From the NCBI GenBank assembly GCA_035548125.1, contig DASZTV010000063.1, positions 1-64,000 of the forward strand: a stretch of 64,000 nucleotides of DNA, written 5' to 3'. Under the pieces are notes generated by a model that was not told the DNA's origin, did not search any database, and was given only the letters and a program-made list of their open reading frames with translations. Position 1 is the first letter of the stretch. Each line of letters begins with the position of its first letter. A program made the position numbers and the translations under genes. Shown here in pieces: positions 17,328 through 24,786 of this stretch. The stretch comes from DASZTV01 sp035548125 (lineage in GTDB: Bacteria; Actinomycetota; Actinomycetes; JAFAQI01).

Positions 17328-17518
17328 TCGGCGATGCTCAGCGCTTGCCTCGGACACCGCACGACGGCCTGCTCCATCGCAGGGCGTTCGGCGTCGGAGA
17401 CCTCGTAGGTGTGGATGGTGAGTCGGTCGTCGTCGTCCAGCTCGAAACGATCCGGGTCGATGGTCGTGCAGACGCCGTGCGCCTCGCACAGCCCTGCGTC
17501 GTGGACGATCCTGGTCAC
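17324..17518 (-). CDS. Small 3Fe-4S-type ferredoxin of the P450-redox class
   Basis: A 64-residue ferredoxin from GTG 17518. Cluster ligands are C11, C17 and C55 followed by Pro (CPRQAL). H14 occupies the position of the fourth Cys, giving C-x2-H-x2-C...CP. Actinobacterial ferredoxins of this type pass electrons to P450s and have atypical residues at this position. No P450 lies in this operon, so it may serve those at 9000-10226 or 41424-42644. Alternatively it may act with the dehydrogenases here. It starts 22 bases after the TetR stop. Confidence 0.88.
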   Translation of the reverse strand: MTRIVHDAGLCEAHGVCTTIDPDRFELDDDDRLTIHTYEVSDAERPAMEQAVVRCPRQALSIAE

Positions 17519-17540
17519 CCTTGCTCCTCGTGAACCTTGC

Positions 17541-18257
17541 TCAACGCTTGCGCCGCTTGTCCGGCTTCGCGCCGGCCCCGCCGACCAGGCCGCCGAGGCA
17601 GAACTGCCACAGCTGCTCGGTGTCGATCGGCTCGCCGGTCGGCTCGGCGCCCAGCGCGTGCATGTGCGCCGCCCCGACGATCGTCTGCATCATGATCGTC
17701 GCGAGCGTGTCGGCATCGATGTCGTTGCGGAAGGTGCCATCGTCTGCGCCGCGCTTCACCAGATCGAGGATCAGCTCGCGCAGCGGCGCCAGCACGCGGG
17801 CGTACTCCGCGGGTCGCGACTCGGCCAGCTGCAGGTGGAAGACCGACAGCGCCCGGTTGATGCCGTTGCCCGCCGGGGCGACTGCCTGTGCGTGCACCAT
17901 GTCGACGATGTAGTGGAGACCGTCCAGCACGTCATCGGTCTCGCCGACCTGGGTCCGCCACTCGGCGGTCGAGGTGGCGATGACCTCCTCGAAGAGCGCG
18001 AGCAGCAGCTCCTCCTTGCCGGAGAAGTGCTGGTAGAAGGAACGAAGCGAGGTCTTCGACCGCTCGATGAGCTCTTGCACCGTGAAGTCGGTGCGACCGG
18101 TCTCGGTGAGGATCTCGATCGCGGCGGAGATGAAGCGGTCCGACCGGGACATCGCCTTGGCGCGGGCGGTGCGCAGCGATCGCTCGACCGCGCGTTCGCG
18201 CCAGCTGACCTCGGGGGTGTCGGCGGCGCTCGTGGTGTCCGGCGCGGCGCCCTCCAT
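17541..18257 (-). CDS. TetR family transcriptional regulator, first gene of its operon
   Basis: A 238-residue regulator from ATG 18257 (MEGAAPDTTS). An extra 40-residue N-terminal arm precedes the helix-turn-helix domain: SDRFISAAIEILTETGRTDFTVQELIERSKTSLRSFYQHFSGKEELLLALFEE. The arm and the SLRSFYQHF recognition helix resemble the KstR-type sterol-catabolism regulators, though I cannot call orthology. It is co-transcribed with the ferredoxin/thioesterase/dehydrogenase genes and faces the SDR at 18377. It probably binds the tandem repeats at 18275-18310 and so represses itself and its operon. Confidence 0.87.
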   Translation of the reverse strand: MEGAAPDTTSAADTPEVSWRERAVERSLRTARAKAMSRSDRFISAAIEILTETGRTDFTVQELIERSKTSLRSFYQHFSGKEELLLALFEEVIATSTAEWRTQVGETDDVLDGLHYIVDMVHAQAVAPAGNGINRALSVFHLQLAESRPAEYARVLAPLRELILDLVKRGADDGTFRNDIDADTLATIMMQTIVGAAHMHALGAEPTGEPIDTEQLWQFCLGGLVGGAGAKPDKRRKR

Positions 18258-18274
18258 GGGCAACGACGTTACCG

Positions 18275-18310
18275 CGAAACGGAGTACGTGAGCCACCGAA
18301 ACGGAGAACG
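18275..18310. promoter_or_regulatory. Tandem 14-bp repeat, period 22 bp, candidate TetR site
   Basis: CGAAACGGAGTACG at 18275-18288 is repeated as CGAAACGGAGAACG at 18297-18310, with one mismatch in 14. The starts are 22 bp apart, about two helical turns, so two proteins would bind the same DNA face. The repeats lie 18 bases upstream of the TetR start and in the divergent space before the SDR at 18377. A separate AACGTT palindrome (18362-18367) inside CCAA-N5-TTGG sits close to the SDR start. Confidence 0.5.
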
Positions 18311-18376
18311 CCCTTTTCGCCGAGCCCCGCCTTGGGCGTCGCGGAGCGCGCTCGGGCCAATAACGTTGGGCGCGAC

Positions 18377-19213
18377 ATGAACGACCGACCTGTCGCCCTG
18401 GTCACCGGGGCGAGCCGGGGCATCGGCAAGGCCTGCGTCCTGGCACTCGCGGCTGCCGGGTTCGACGTCGCGCTGACGGCGCGGACCGCCAGGGAAGGTG
18501 AGGGCCGCGACGACTCCGACGCCGGCGGCGGCGCGGCGGTCGAAGGCAGCCTGGAACGCACCGCCGCCGAAGCCGAGACGCAAGGCGCGAAGGTGCTCGC
18601 CCTGGTCGCCGACCTGACCGACTTCGACTCGTTGCGGGCGGCGGTGCTGGCCACCGTCGAGAAGTGGCAGCGGCTCGACGTCCTCGTGCTCAACGCCGTC
18701 CACACCGGGGCCGGCAGCATGCTGCGGGTTGCGGACCTACCCGTCGAGACGTTGCAGACCAAGCTCACGGCCAACGCCGCGGCTCAGCTCGTGCTGGTGC
18801 AGGCGGCGCTGCCGACGATGCTGGCCGCAGGTGGCGGGCGCGTCATCGCCATCACGTCGTTCGTGGCGACGAACAACCCTCCGGCGCCGGTCGGTGAGGG
18901 CGGCTGGGGATACGCCTACGCCGCGTCCAAGGCGGCGTTCCACCGGCTCGCCGGGATGCTCGCCGTCGAACTCGGCGACCAGGGAATCGTCGCCGTCAAC
19001 GTCGACCCGGGGCACGTCGTCACCGAACGCATGGCCGCCAACGCCGCGCGGCTCGGCCTGGAAGGCAGGTACGAGGGAGCCCCGCCGAGTGCACCTGCTG
19101 CCACGGTGGCCTGGCTGGCAACCTCCGCCGACGCGGTTGCGCTCAACGGTCAGACGGTCAACGGCTTGAAACTCGCACTCGAGCGGGGCCTCCACCCGGA
19201 CTGGCGAAGCTGA
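18377..19213 (+). CDS. Short-chain dehydrogenase/reductase with an insertion after strand 2
   Basis: A 278-residue SDR. Motifs: VTGASRGIGKA near the N-terminus, LNAVHTG in place of NNAG, catalytic Ser in AITSFVA, and YAYAASKAAFH giving Tyr-x3-Lys. Between beta-2 (VALTART) and the next helix there is an extra Gly/Asp-rich stretch (AREGEGRDDSDAGGGAAVEG) not usual in the family, probably a surface loop. The Arg in ALTART suggests NADPH. ATG 18377 was chosen because it directly precedes the Rossmann start. It is divergent from the TetR operon and probably under the same control. Confidence 0.9.
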   Translation: MNDRPVALVTGASRGIGKACVLALAAAGFDVALTARTAREGEGRDDSDAGGGAAVEGSLERTAAEAETQGAKVLALVADLTDFDSLRAAVLATVEKWQRLDVLVLNAVHTGAGSMLRVADLPVETLQTKLTANAAAQLVLVQAALPTMLAAGGGRVIAITSFVATNNPPAPVGEGGWGYAYAASKAAFHRLAGMLAVELGDQGIVAVNVDPGHVVTERMAANAARLGLEGRYEGAPPSAPAATVAWLATSADAVALNGQTVNGLKLALERGLHPDWRS

Positions 19214-19222
19214 AGCCGCCGG

Positions 19223-19717
19223 TCAGGGAGCCGGGGTCTGCGAGTCGCTCGGAGTGGGCGTCGGCTTCACCTTGGTGCGGGTGATCGTGACCGTGCCGCT
19301 GTGCGACTTGCGGTAGGTCGAGTCGCCGGCGAACACCAGGCGGTACTGCTCCTTCTTGTCCGACTGCACGAACGCGAACGTGACCTTGCCGTCGGCGTCG
19401 GTCGTCGCCGACTGACCGGCGTCGGTCCAGACGTTGCCCTTGCCGGTCCGCTGCTCGACAGAAACGGTCTCACCGGCGAGACCATCCTTGTGCGAGCGGA
19501 GCTTGCCGACGATCGAGGCCTTGAAGTCGTTGGCCTTCCCGACCTTCGCGTGGGTCGCCCGAACCGTGAGATGCGTGGACTGGAGCTTGGCCGCTCCCGC
19601 CCCGTGACCGTGGCCGTGGCCGTTGCCGTGGCCCGCAGCGACAGCCGTGCCCAGCAGGCCGGCGCTCGCCAGGACCACAGAACTGCCGATGACCGCCGTA
19701 CGCCGAGCTGCTGCCAT
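19223..19717 (-). CDS. Secreted protein with Ig-like domain and His/Gly-rich linker
   Basis: A 164-residue exported protein of unknown function. ATG 19717 follows AAAGGA by 10 bases. A signal peptide (MAAARRTAVIGSSVVLASAG to AVAAG) leads to a short GHGNGHGHGHG segment. A beta-sandwich-like domain of about 95 residues follows (LTVRATHAKVGKANDFKASI to STYRKSHSGTVTITRTK), resembling the Ig-like repeats that read xxGxVTFxxVQSDKxxQYRLVFAGDxTYRxS. The tail is Pro/Thr-rich (PTPTPSDSQTPAP). The His/Gly segment could bind metal. It is transcribed divergently from the sigma factor, from the promoter-like motif at 19771-19798. Confidence 0.75.
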   Translation of the reverse strand: MAAARRTAVIGSSVVLASAGLLGTAVAAGHGNGHGHGHGAGAAKLQSTHLTVRATHAKVGKANDFKASIVGKLRSHKDGLAGETVSVEQRTGKGNVWTDAGQSATTDADGKVTFAFVQSDKKEQYRLVFAGDSTYRKSHSGTVTITRTKVKPTPTPSDSQTPAP

Positions 19718-19770
19718 TGGTGGTGGTTCCTTTCGATGCGTGATGATCGATCGTGGTGGAGTCACCGGGT

Positions 19771-19798
19771 AGTCGCTCGCGACCCCACATGCGTTACA
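19771..19798 (-). promoter_or_regulatory. ECF-type promoter TGTAACG-N16-CGACT before the secreted protein
   Basis: Read on the minus strand, TGTAACG (19798-19792) is followed after exactly 16 bases by CGACT (19775-19771). An AAC-containing -35 and a CG(A/T)C -10 are the general pattern of ECF sigma promoters. The identical pair with identical spacing recurs at 20351-20378. The -10 half also lies in a GTCGC-TC-GCGAC inverted repeat (19772-19783). Confidence 0.5.
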
Positions 19799-19811
19799 GC
19801 CGAGAGGGTGA

Positions 19812-20387
19812 ATGTCGACCGCGGAGTTCGCCGACCTGCTGCGCCGCGCGCAACAGGGGGACGAGTCTGCGTTCAACGCACTGTTCCGCGACACCCAGCC
19901 GGTCGTGCTGAAGTACCTTGCGGCGATCGCCGGGATCGGCACGGCCGAGGACATCGCCTCCGACACGTGGGTCTCGGTCGTGCGAGACCTCGGTCGGTGC
20001 ACCGCGGCGGACACCGCCACCTTTCGCGCGTGGGTGCTCAGCATCGCTCGACGTCGATGGGTCGATGAGGTACGCCGCCGCGCCCGCCGGCCGGAAGTGC
20101 TGCTCGAAAGCGCGCCGGATGTGACCACCGCCCCTCAGGACGTCGAATCGTCGGCGGACGAGGCGGCCGGCACGCGGTGGGCGCTGGGCGTGCTGCGACT
20201 GCTGCCCGCCGATCAGGCGGAGGTGATCGCGCTCCGCGTTATCGCCGACCTGGACGTCCACACCACCGCGCAGATCGTCGGCAAGACCGCCGGGGCGACG
20301 CGGGTCCTCGCCCATCGGGGGTTGCGGCGACTCGCCGAGCTGCTGGCAGATGTAACGAATCCGGCATCTGGGACGACTGAAGGCTGA
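19812..20387 (+). CDS. RNA polymerase sigma factor, ECF (sigma-70 regions 2 and 4) type
   Basis: A 191-residue sigma factor. Region 2 spans FADLLRRAQQGDESAFNALFRDTQPVVLKYL, then DIASDTWVSVVRDL and FRAWVLSIARRRWVDEVRRRAR. Region 4 spans ALGVLRLLPADQAEVIALRVIADLDVHTTAQIVGKTAGATRVLAHRGLRRL. The domain order and size are those of an ECF factor. ATG 19812 follows GAGAGGGTG. The next gene starts 1 base after its stop and encodes a membrane protein, the usual place for an anti-sigma factor. No zinc-binding HxxxCxxC motif is seen there. Its likely targets are the two genes with TGTAACG-N16-CGACT. Confidence 0.88.
   Translation: MSTAEFADLLRRAQQGDESAFNALFRDTQPVVLKYLAAIAGIGTAEDIASDTWVSVVRDLGRCTAADTATFRAWVLSIARRRWVDEVRRRARRPEVLLESAPDVTTAPQDVESSADEAAGTRWALGVLRLLPADQAEVIALRVIADLDVHTTAQIVGKTAGATRVLAHRGLRRLAELLADVTNPASGTTEG
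20351..20378 (+). promoter_or_regulatory. ECF-type promoter TGTAACG-N16-CGACT inside the sigma-factor gene
   Basis: TGTAACG (20351-20357) and CGACT (20374-20378) are separated by 16 bases, the same as the motif before the divergent secreted protein. It lies in the last codons of the sigma gene and ends 10 bases before the ATG at 20389. It would allow the downstream membrane protein to be induced separately by the sigma factor, as in a negative feedback loop. Confidence 0.45.
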
Positions 20388-20388
20388 G

Positions 20389-21084
20389 ATGAACGATGAG
20401 ATTCGCCCCGGCGGCGGGCTGAGCGACAGCGAGTGCGAGGAGCTGCTCGCCGGGCGCCGTTCCGACCTCACGGTCGGTGCGATGCTGCATGCCCTCGGCG
20501 GATCCCTCGACAGCCCCCTTCCTGGAGAGGCAGCGGCGATGGCGGCGTTCCGGACCCGATCGACCGGACGGGCCGGTCGAGCAACCGCGCGGCTCGCGGC
20601 GGTCGCGATCGGCGGCAGCGTGCTCCTCGCCGGCGGCGTTGCGGCTGCGGCGAGCGGACAGTTGCGTCACGACATCGGCAGCGTCTTCGTCAACGACCAT
20701 CGTCCGGGCACTCCGGCTCCGCATGGACCGCGCGTGACCCCACTCGCACCGACGCCGGCCGCGCCGACGTCAGGTCCTGCCTCGGTCAACACCCCTGGCC
20801 CTGCGGCGCCGCACGGCAAGGCCCACCAGGGCCACGGCAACGGCGTGGGGATCGGCGAGACCGCCGCGCCCAGTCATCCCGCCCATCCCAGCCATCCGGC
20901 GCACCCGAGCCACCCCGCGCACCCCAGCCACCCGACGCACCCGAGCCAGGCCGCGAATCCCAGCCACCCGGCGCACCCGAGCCACCCGGCGCACCCGACG
21001 TCAGGGAGCCCGACACAGGCGGCGACGCACCCCGTGCACCCGACCCACCCGGCGAACCCGGGTGACACCGCCCACGGCCACTAG
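20389..21084 (+). CDS. Membrane protein with cytosolic head and His-Pro repeat tail, possible anti-sigma partner
   Basis: A 231-residue protein. Residues 1-60 are a cytosolic segment (LSDSECEELLAGRRSDLTVGAMLHALGG). One membrane span follows near 67-88 (TARLAAVAIGGSVLLAGGVAAAA). Beyond it is a Pro/His-rich external part of about 130 residues with seven six-residue units of the form SHPAHP. The position directly after the sigma gene and the single-span topology suggest an anti-sigma or sensor role, but there is no ZAS motif. The His-rich tail could bind metal or associate with the wall. Stop codons of this and the convergent ligase share the tetranucleotide CTAG at 21081-21084. Confidence 0.72.
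   Translation: MNDEIRPGGGLSDSECEELLAGRRSDLTVGAMLHALGGSLDSPLPGEAAAMAAFRTRSTGRAGRATARLAAVAIGGSVLLAGGVAAAASGQLRHDIGSVFVNDHRPGTPAPHGPRVTPLAPTPAAPTSGPASVNTPGPAAPHGKAHQGHGNGVGIGETAAPSHPAHPSHPAHPSHPAHPSHPTHPSQAANPSHPAHPSHPAHPTSGSPTQAATHPVHPTHPANPGDTAHGH
20872..20997 (+). repeat. Seven in-frame 18-bp repeats encoding SHPAHP-like units
   Basis: Units start at 20872, 20890, 20908, 20926, 20944, 20962 and 20980. Five read SHPAHP, one reads SHPTHP and one (20944-20961) is degenerate, reading SQAANP. Synonymous differences between units show that the repeat is under protein-level rather than purely slippage-driven maintenance. The array gives an external His every three residues. Confidence 0.85.
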
Positions 21085-22547
21085 CCGCCGCGGGCCTCGA
21101 CCATCGCGCCCCGGCTCACCTTGGTGGCAGCACTGCGCGGGATCGCGTCCACGAACTCCACCGTCTTGGGCACCTTGTAGCCGGCAAGCTTTCCCTTCGC
21201 ATAGGCGATGATCTCCGCCTCGCTCGGCGGCGCCGCCTTGTCCTTCGCCTCGACCACCGCGTGCACCCGCCGTCCCCACTGCTCGTCCTTCAACCCGATG
21301 ACCACCACGTCGGCGATCCCGGGGTGGTCGACGAGCGCGCTCTCGACCTCGGCGGGGAACACGTTGGCCCCGCCAGTGATGATCATGTCGACCCGGCGGT
21401 CTGCGAGATAGAGGAAGCCGTCCTCGTCGACCCGCCCGATGTCCCCACCGGTACCAAAGCCGTCAGGGGTCATCGGCAGCAGCGCGGCGCCGCCGCGGTA
21501 GTCGTAGGAACCGGTCATCGGCGACCGCATGAAGACATCGCCGAGCTCGCCGACCGGCACCTCCTTGCCGTCGTCTCCGAGGATCTTGATCTCGGTGTCT
21601 CGAAATCCGCGTCCGACGCTGCCCTCGTGCTCCAGCCACTCGTCACCGCGAAGCGCAGTCAGGCCGAGCTGCTCCGTCATGCCGTAGGCCATCACGATCT
21701 TCTCCGGCGCGAGCAGGTCGAACCAGGTCCGCAGCAAAGTCGGCGGCATCATCGCCGCACCCTGCAGGATCCATTCGACACTCGACAGGTCGCGCTCGAA
21801 GACGCCGTCGACGTTCGCGATTCGCTGGAGCATCGTCGGGGTCGCAGTGAACGACGTCACCTTGTGGCGCTCGATCGCGTCGAGTGCGACGGTCGCGTCG
21901 AACTTCTCGAGGATCACCAGGCGGTCGCCGCCGAGTAGGAAGTTGAACTGCGCGAACCCGTTCGTGTGGTACATCGGCGCCATCACGAGGATGACCTGCG
22001 GGCGCGTGGTGTCCTGCCAGTTGGAGATGAACGGATCGGACAGCGGGGGCGTCCACTCCGCCGGCCGGGTGCTCATGATGACCTTGGGCGTACCGGTTGC
22101 GCCGCTGCTGCAGATGCCGTTGATCTGCGGGGCGACGACCTGAGGCATCGGGGCGGCGTCGGCGGCGGCGACCTCCTCGCGAATCGCCGCAAGATTGTCG
22201 CTCGACACCTCGACCGCGGCATCGATGACGGCGAGCACGCGGTCGCGCTCCCAGTCCGGCAGATCCCAGCGCACCGGGATCGGGGCAGCACCGGCCTTCC
22301 AGCAGCCGAGCACGGCGCAGGTCAGGTCGACCGAGTTCTGCACCGCGAGCGCGACCCGGTCGCCCACACCGGCGCCGTGCGCCTGCAGCACCCGGCCCCA
22401 TTTGTTCGCGCCCTCCTCCAGCGCGGCCCAGGTGAGGAGGGTGTCCGAGCCATCGGCGGAGACCAGGACGGCGCCGACACCGTCGGGATCCGCCTCGGCC
22501 AGCTGCTGCAGCTTCGTCCCGAACGGGATCGGCCTGTCGTCGGTCAT
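21081..22547 (-). CDS. Acyl-CoA synthetase (class I adenylate-forming, FadD-like)
   Basis: A 488-residue ATP-dependent CoA ligase. The P-loop reads CSSGATGTPKVIM (Ala in place of the second Thr/Ser). The A5 motif is MAYGMTEQLG, the A7/A8 region reads GTGGDIGRVDEDGFLYLADRRVDMIITGGANVFPAEVE, and the C-terminal lid Lys is probably that in IPRSAATKVSRG. ATG 22547 overlaps the SDR stop by 4 bases. It is the last gene of a five-gene operon. An acid made or modified by the upstream enzymes is its probable substrate. Confidence 0.92.
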   Translation of the reverse strand: MTDDRPIPFGTKLQQLAEADPDGVGAVLVSADGSDTLLTWAALEEGANKWGRVLQAHGAGVGDRVALAVQNSVDLTCAVLGCWKAGAAPIPVRWDLPDWERDRVLAVIDAAVEVSSDNLAAIREEVAAADAAPMPQVVAPQINGICSSGATGTPKVIMSTRPAEWTPPLSDPFISNWQDTTRPQVILVMAPMYHTNGFAQFNFLLGGDRLVILEKFDATVALDAIERHKVTSFTATPTMLQRIANVDGVFERDLSSVEWILQGAAMMPPTLLRTWFDLLAPEKIVMAYGMTEQLGLTALRGDEWLEHEGSVGRGFRDTEIKILGDDGKEVPVGELGDVFMRSPMTGSYDYRGGAALLPMTPDGFGTGGDIGRVDEDGFLYLADRRVDMIITGGANVFPAEVESALVDHPGIADVVVIGLKDEQWGRRVHAVVEAKDKAAPPSEAEIIAYAKGKLAGYKVPKTVEFVDAIPRSAATKVSRGAMVEARGG

Positions 22548-23269
22548 CGGCTTTGCTTTGCCTTCGCCGCAGGAGGGAGGAGGGGCGGCGGCGCGAGCGG
22601 CCCCTCCGGGTTCGCGTACATGAAGATCTCCGGCACGACGACGCGCGGGTGCAGCCCGTCGAGGAACAGCACTGCGTCGACCACGTCGCTCGCCTGCAGC
22701 GCCACCATCTCGAAGGTCACCTCTTCGAGAATGTCGGTCTCGACCGGCGCCGGGATCACGACGTTGACGTTGATGCCGTCGCGACTGACCTCCCGCCGCA
22801 GCGCGGAGGCGAACGCGTCGAGTCCTGCCTTCGATGCGGAGTACGCCGTGCGGCCCTTCATCGGCTCCTTGCTCGCCGACGAGCCGATGTAGATGAGCCG
22901 TCCGCCGACCGGCATCTTGGCGAGGACCGCCTGGGTCGTCACGAAGGCGGAGCGAAGATTGGCGCTGAGCACCTGGTCGAGGTCGTCCAGCGACAGCTTG
23001 CGCAGGAAGGTGCCCTTCAGGATGCCGGCGGAGTGCACCAGCAGGTGTACCTCGTCCAGGGGTTCGACCGCCGCCGCCATCTGGGCCTCGTCCGCGCCGT
23101 CCGCGACGGCGTAGCGCGCGCCGATGCGGTCCGCGGCCGCGCGCAACCGCTCCTCGGTGCGCGCGGTGATCACCACGTCGTAGCCGCGGCCGACCAGCCC
23201 TTCCGCGATCGCCAGGCCGATGCCGCCGCTGCCGCCCGTGACAACAGCGGTCCGCTTCCCCTCCATCAT
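22544..23269 (-). CDS. Short-chain dehydrogenase/reductase
   Basis: A 241-residue SDR with VTGGSGGIGLA at the N-terminus, HSAGILKG for the NNAG position, catalytic Ser in YIGSSAS, and YSASKAG giving Tyr-x3-Lys. The Arg in VVITARTEERL suggests NADPH. The protein starts at tandem ATGs (23269 and 23266); the first overlaps the upstream ligase stop. An Ala/Pro/Lys-rich C-terminal tail (PLAPPPLLPPAAKAKQSR) is unusual. Sandwiched between two ligases, it probably reduces or oxidises a beta-hydroxy/keto acyl-CoA. Confidence 0.9.
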   Translation of the reverse strand: MMEGKRTAVVTGGSGGIGLAIAEGLVGRGYDVVITARTEERLRAAADRIGARYAVADGADEAQMAAAVEPLDEVHLLVHSAGILKGTFLRKLSLDDLDQVLSANLRSAFVTTQAVLAKMPVGGRLIYIGSSASKEPMKGRTAYSASKAGLDAFASALRREVSRDGINVNVVIPAPVETDILEEVTFEMVALQASDVVDAVLFLDGLHPRVVVPEIFMYANPEGPLAPPPLLPPAAKAKQSR

Positions 23270-24786
23270 GAGGTGGATCCTCCCGAACTCTCGAGCAGGT
23301 CGACCAGGCCGGTCCGCACCACCTTGCCCATCGCGTTGCGCGGCAGCGAATCGACCACACCCCACCGCTCCGGAACCTTGTAGTCGGCGAGCTGCGTACG
23401 GCAGGCGGCGGCGAGCGCGTCGATCTCGACGTCGACGTTCAGCTCCACAAGTGCAGCGACCCGCTCGCCGAGCCGCTCGTCGGGTATCCCGAACACCGCG
23501 ACGCCGCGCACCCCTTCCTGTGCCATCAGCACGCGCTCGACCTCCGCGGGATACACGTTGGCCCCACCCCGCACGATGAGCACCTTGATCCGGTCGAGAA
23601 CGGTGAGCCAGCCGTCTGAGTCGACGACTCCGTAGTCGCCGGTCGGCACGGGGACCGTCGGCGGCTCGGCCACGACACCGTCGCGCCACACGCCGAGGTA
23701 GGGGGTCCAGCGTCCTGCCCACTCGCTCTCGGTCCGCGGGGACAGGCAGATCTCGCCTTCGGCATCCTTCGGCAGCAGGACGCCGTCCGGTCCACGGGTC
23801 TGCACCCACAGATGCGGAAGCACCCGACCACTCGCTCCGGTCCGGCGCTCGCCGCCGACCGGATCGATCGACACCACAGTCGGCGCCTCGGTGAGGCCGT
23901 ACGTCGACCGGATCGGCAGCCCGTAGACCTCCGCGAACCGGGTACGCAGTGCATCGGGACAGTCGCCGCCGCCGCTCCAGACCTCGCGCAGCGACGCGAG
24001 CCGCGCGGGATCGACCTGCTTGACCGTCACCAGGTCGTGGAGCTGCGCCGGCACGCCGTTCCAGTGCGTGACCTGCTCGCGCTCGATCCAGTCCGCGATG
24101 CCCTCCGCGTCGCGACGGTCCATCACGACGCAGCAGCCTTGCGCCTGCGCCGTGAGCAACGTGGTCAGCACCATGAGGTTGAGGATCGTCAGCGGCAGGC
24201 AGTCGCCCTTGCGAAGCGCCGGACCCCACCCGCGGCTCTCGACCAGCACCGCTCCCGGAAGCAGCAGGTTGTGCTGCGAGTGCACGATTCCCTTCGGTAC
24301 CCCGGTGGTGCCGCTCGTGTAGGCGATCCCAGCGGGCGCGTGTACGTCGATGTCCACGGCGGGCGCAGCACCGGCGGCCGCGGTGGCGGCGCGCAGCTCC
24401 TCGACGGTTGCTCCTCGCCCGCCGACATCGGACAACGCGCCCGCGCAGTCCTCGATCGCCTGCGACGGTCCGAGGAACAGCGCCGGCGCACAGTCCCGGA
24501 TCAGGTGCTGCTTCTCGGGGACCGCGAGTGCCTCTCCGATGCCGACCCAGATGGCACCGACCCGCATCGCACCGTGGAACGCGAGCACCACGTCGATGTC
24601 GTTGGGCAGGCTCGCCGCAACCCGACCGCCGGGACGCAGCCCGAGCTCCCACAGCGCCGCCGCGGTGCGGTCGGCCTGCGCATCGAGCTCGGCATAGCTC
24701 AGGCGGGCGGAGCGGGCGACCACTGCGGTCGCGTCGGGACGATCACGAAGCGCCGGGTCCAGGACGCCTGGGATGCCGGACCTCAT
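23266..24786 (-). CDS. Acyl-CoA synthetase (class I adenylate-forming)
   Basis: A 506-residue CoA ligase. Motifs: YTSGTTGVPKGIVHS (P-loop), STYGLTEAPT (A5), TGDYGVVDSDGWLTVLDRIKVLIVRGGANVYPAEVE (A7/A8) and PRNAMGKVVRTGL with the lid Lys. ATG 24786 overlaps the dehydrogenase stop by 4 bases. It differs clearly from the other ligase in this operon, so the two probably activate different acids, for example the starting acid and a later product. Confidence 0.93.
   Translation of the reverse strand: MRSGIPGVLDPALRDRPDATAVVARSARLSYAELDAQADRTAAALWELGLRPGGRVAASLPNDIDVVLAFHGAMRVGAIWVGIGEALAVPEKQHLIRDCAPALFLGPSQAIEDCAGALSDVGGRGATVEELRAATAAAGAAPAVDIDVHAPAGIAYTSGTTGVPKGIVHSQHNLLLPGAVLVESRGWGPALRKGDCLPLTILNLMVLTTLLTAQAQGCCVVMDRRDAEGIADWIEREQVTHWNGVPAQLHDLVTVKQVDPARLASLREVWSGGGDCPDALRTRFAEVYGLPIRSTYGLTEAPTVVSIDPVGGERRTGASGRVLPHLWVQTRGPDGVLLPKDAEGEICLSPRTESEWAGRWTPYLGVWRDGVVAEPPTVPVPTGDYGVVDSDGWLTVLDRIKVLIVRGGANVYPAEVERVLMAQEGVRGVAVFGIPDERLGERVAALVELNVDVEIDALAAACRTQLADYKVPERWGVVDSLPRNAMGKVVRTGLVDLLESSGGSTS

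Noticed and set aside
20872..20997. CRISPR-like regular repeats
   Set aside because: The 18-bp units are contiguous, without spacers, and encode a His-Pro protein repeat in frame.
22544..24652. An apparent 702-residue protein made of an Arg-rich part and an SDR
   Set aside because: The N-terminal part is the ligase gene read in the wrong frame; the SDR starts at ATG 23269, overlapping the ligase stop.
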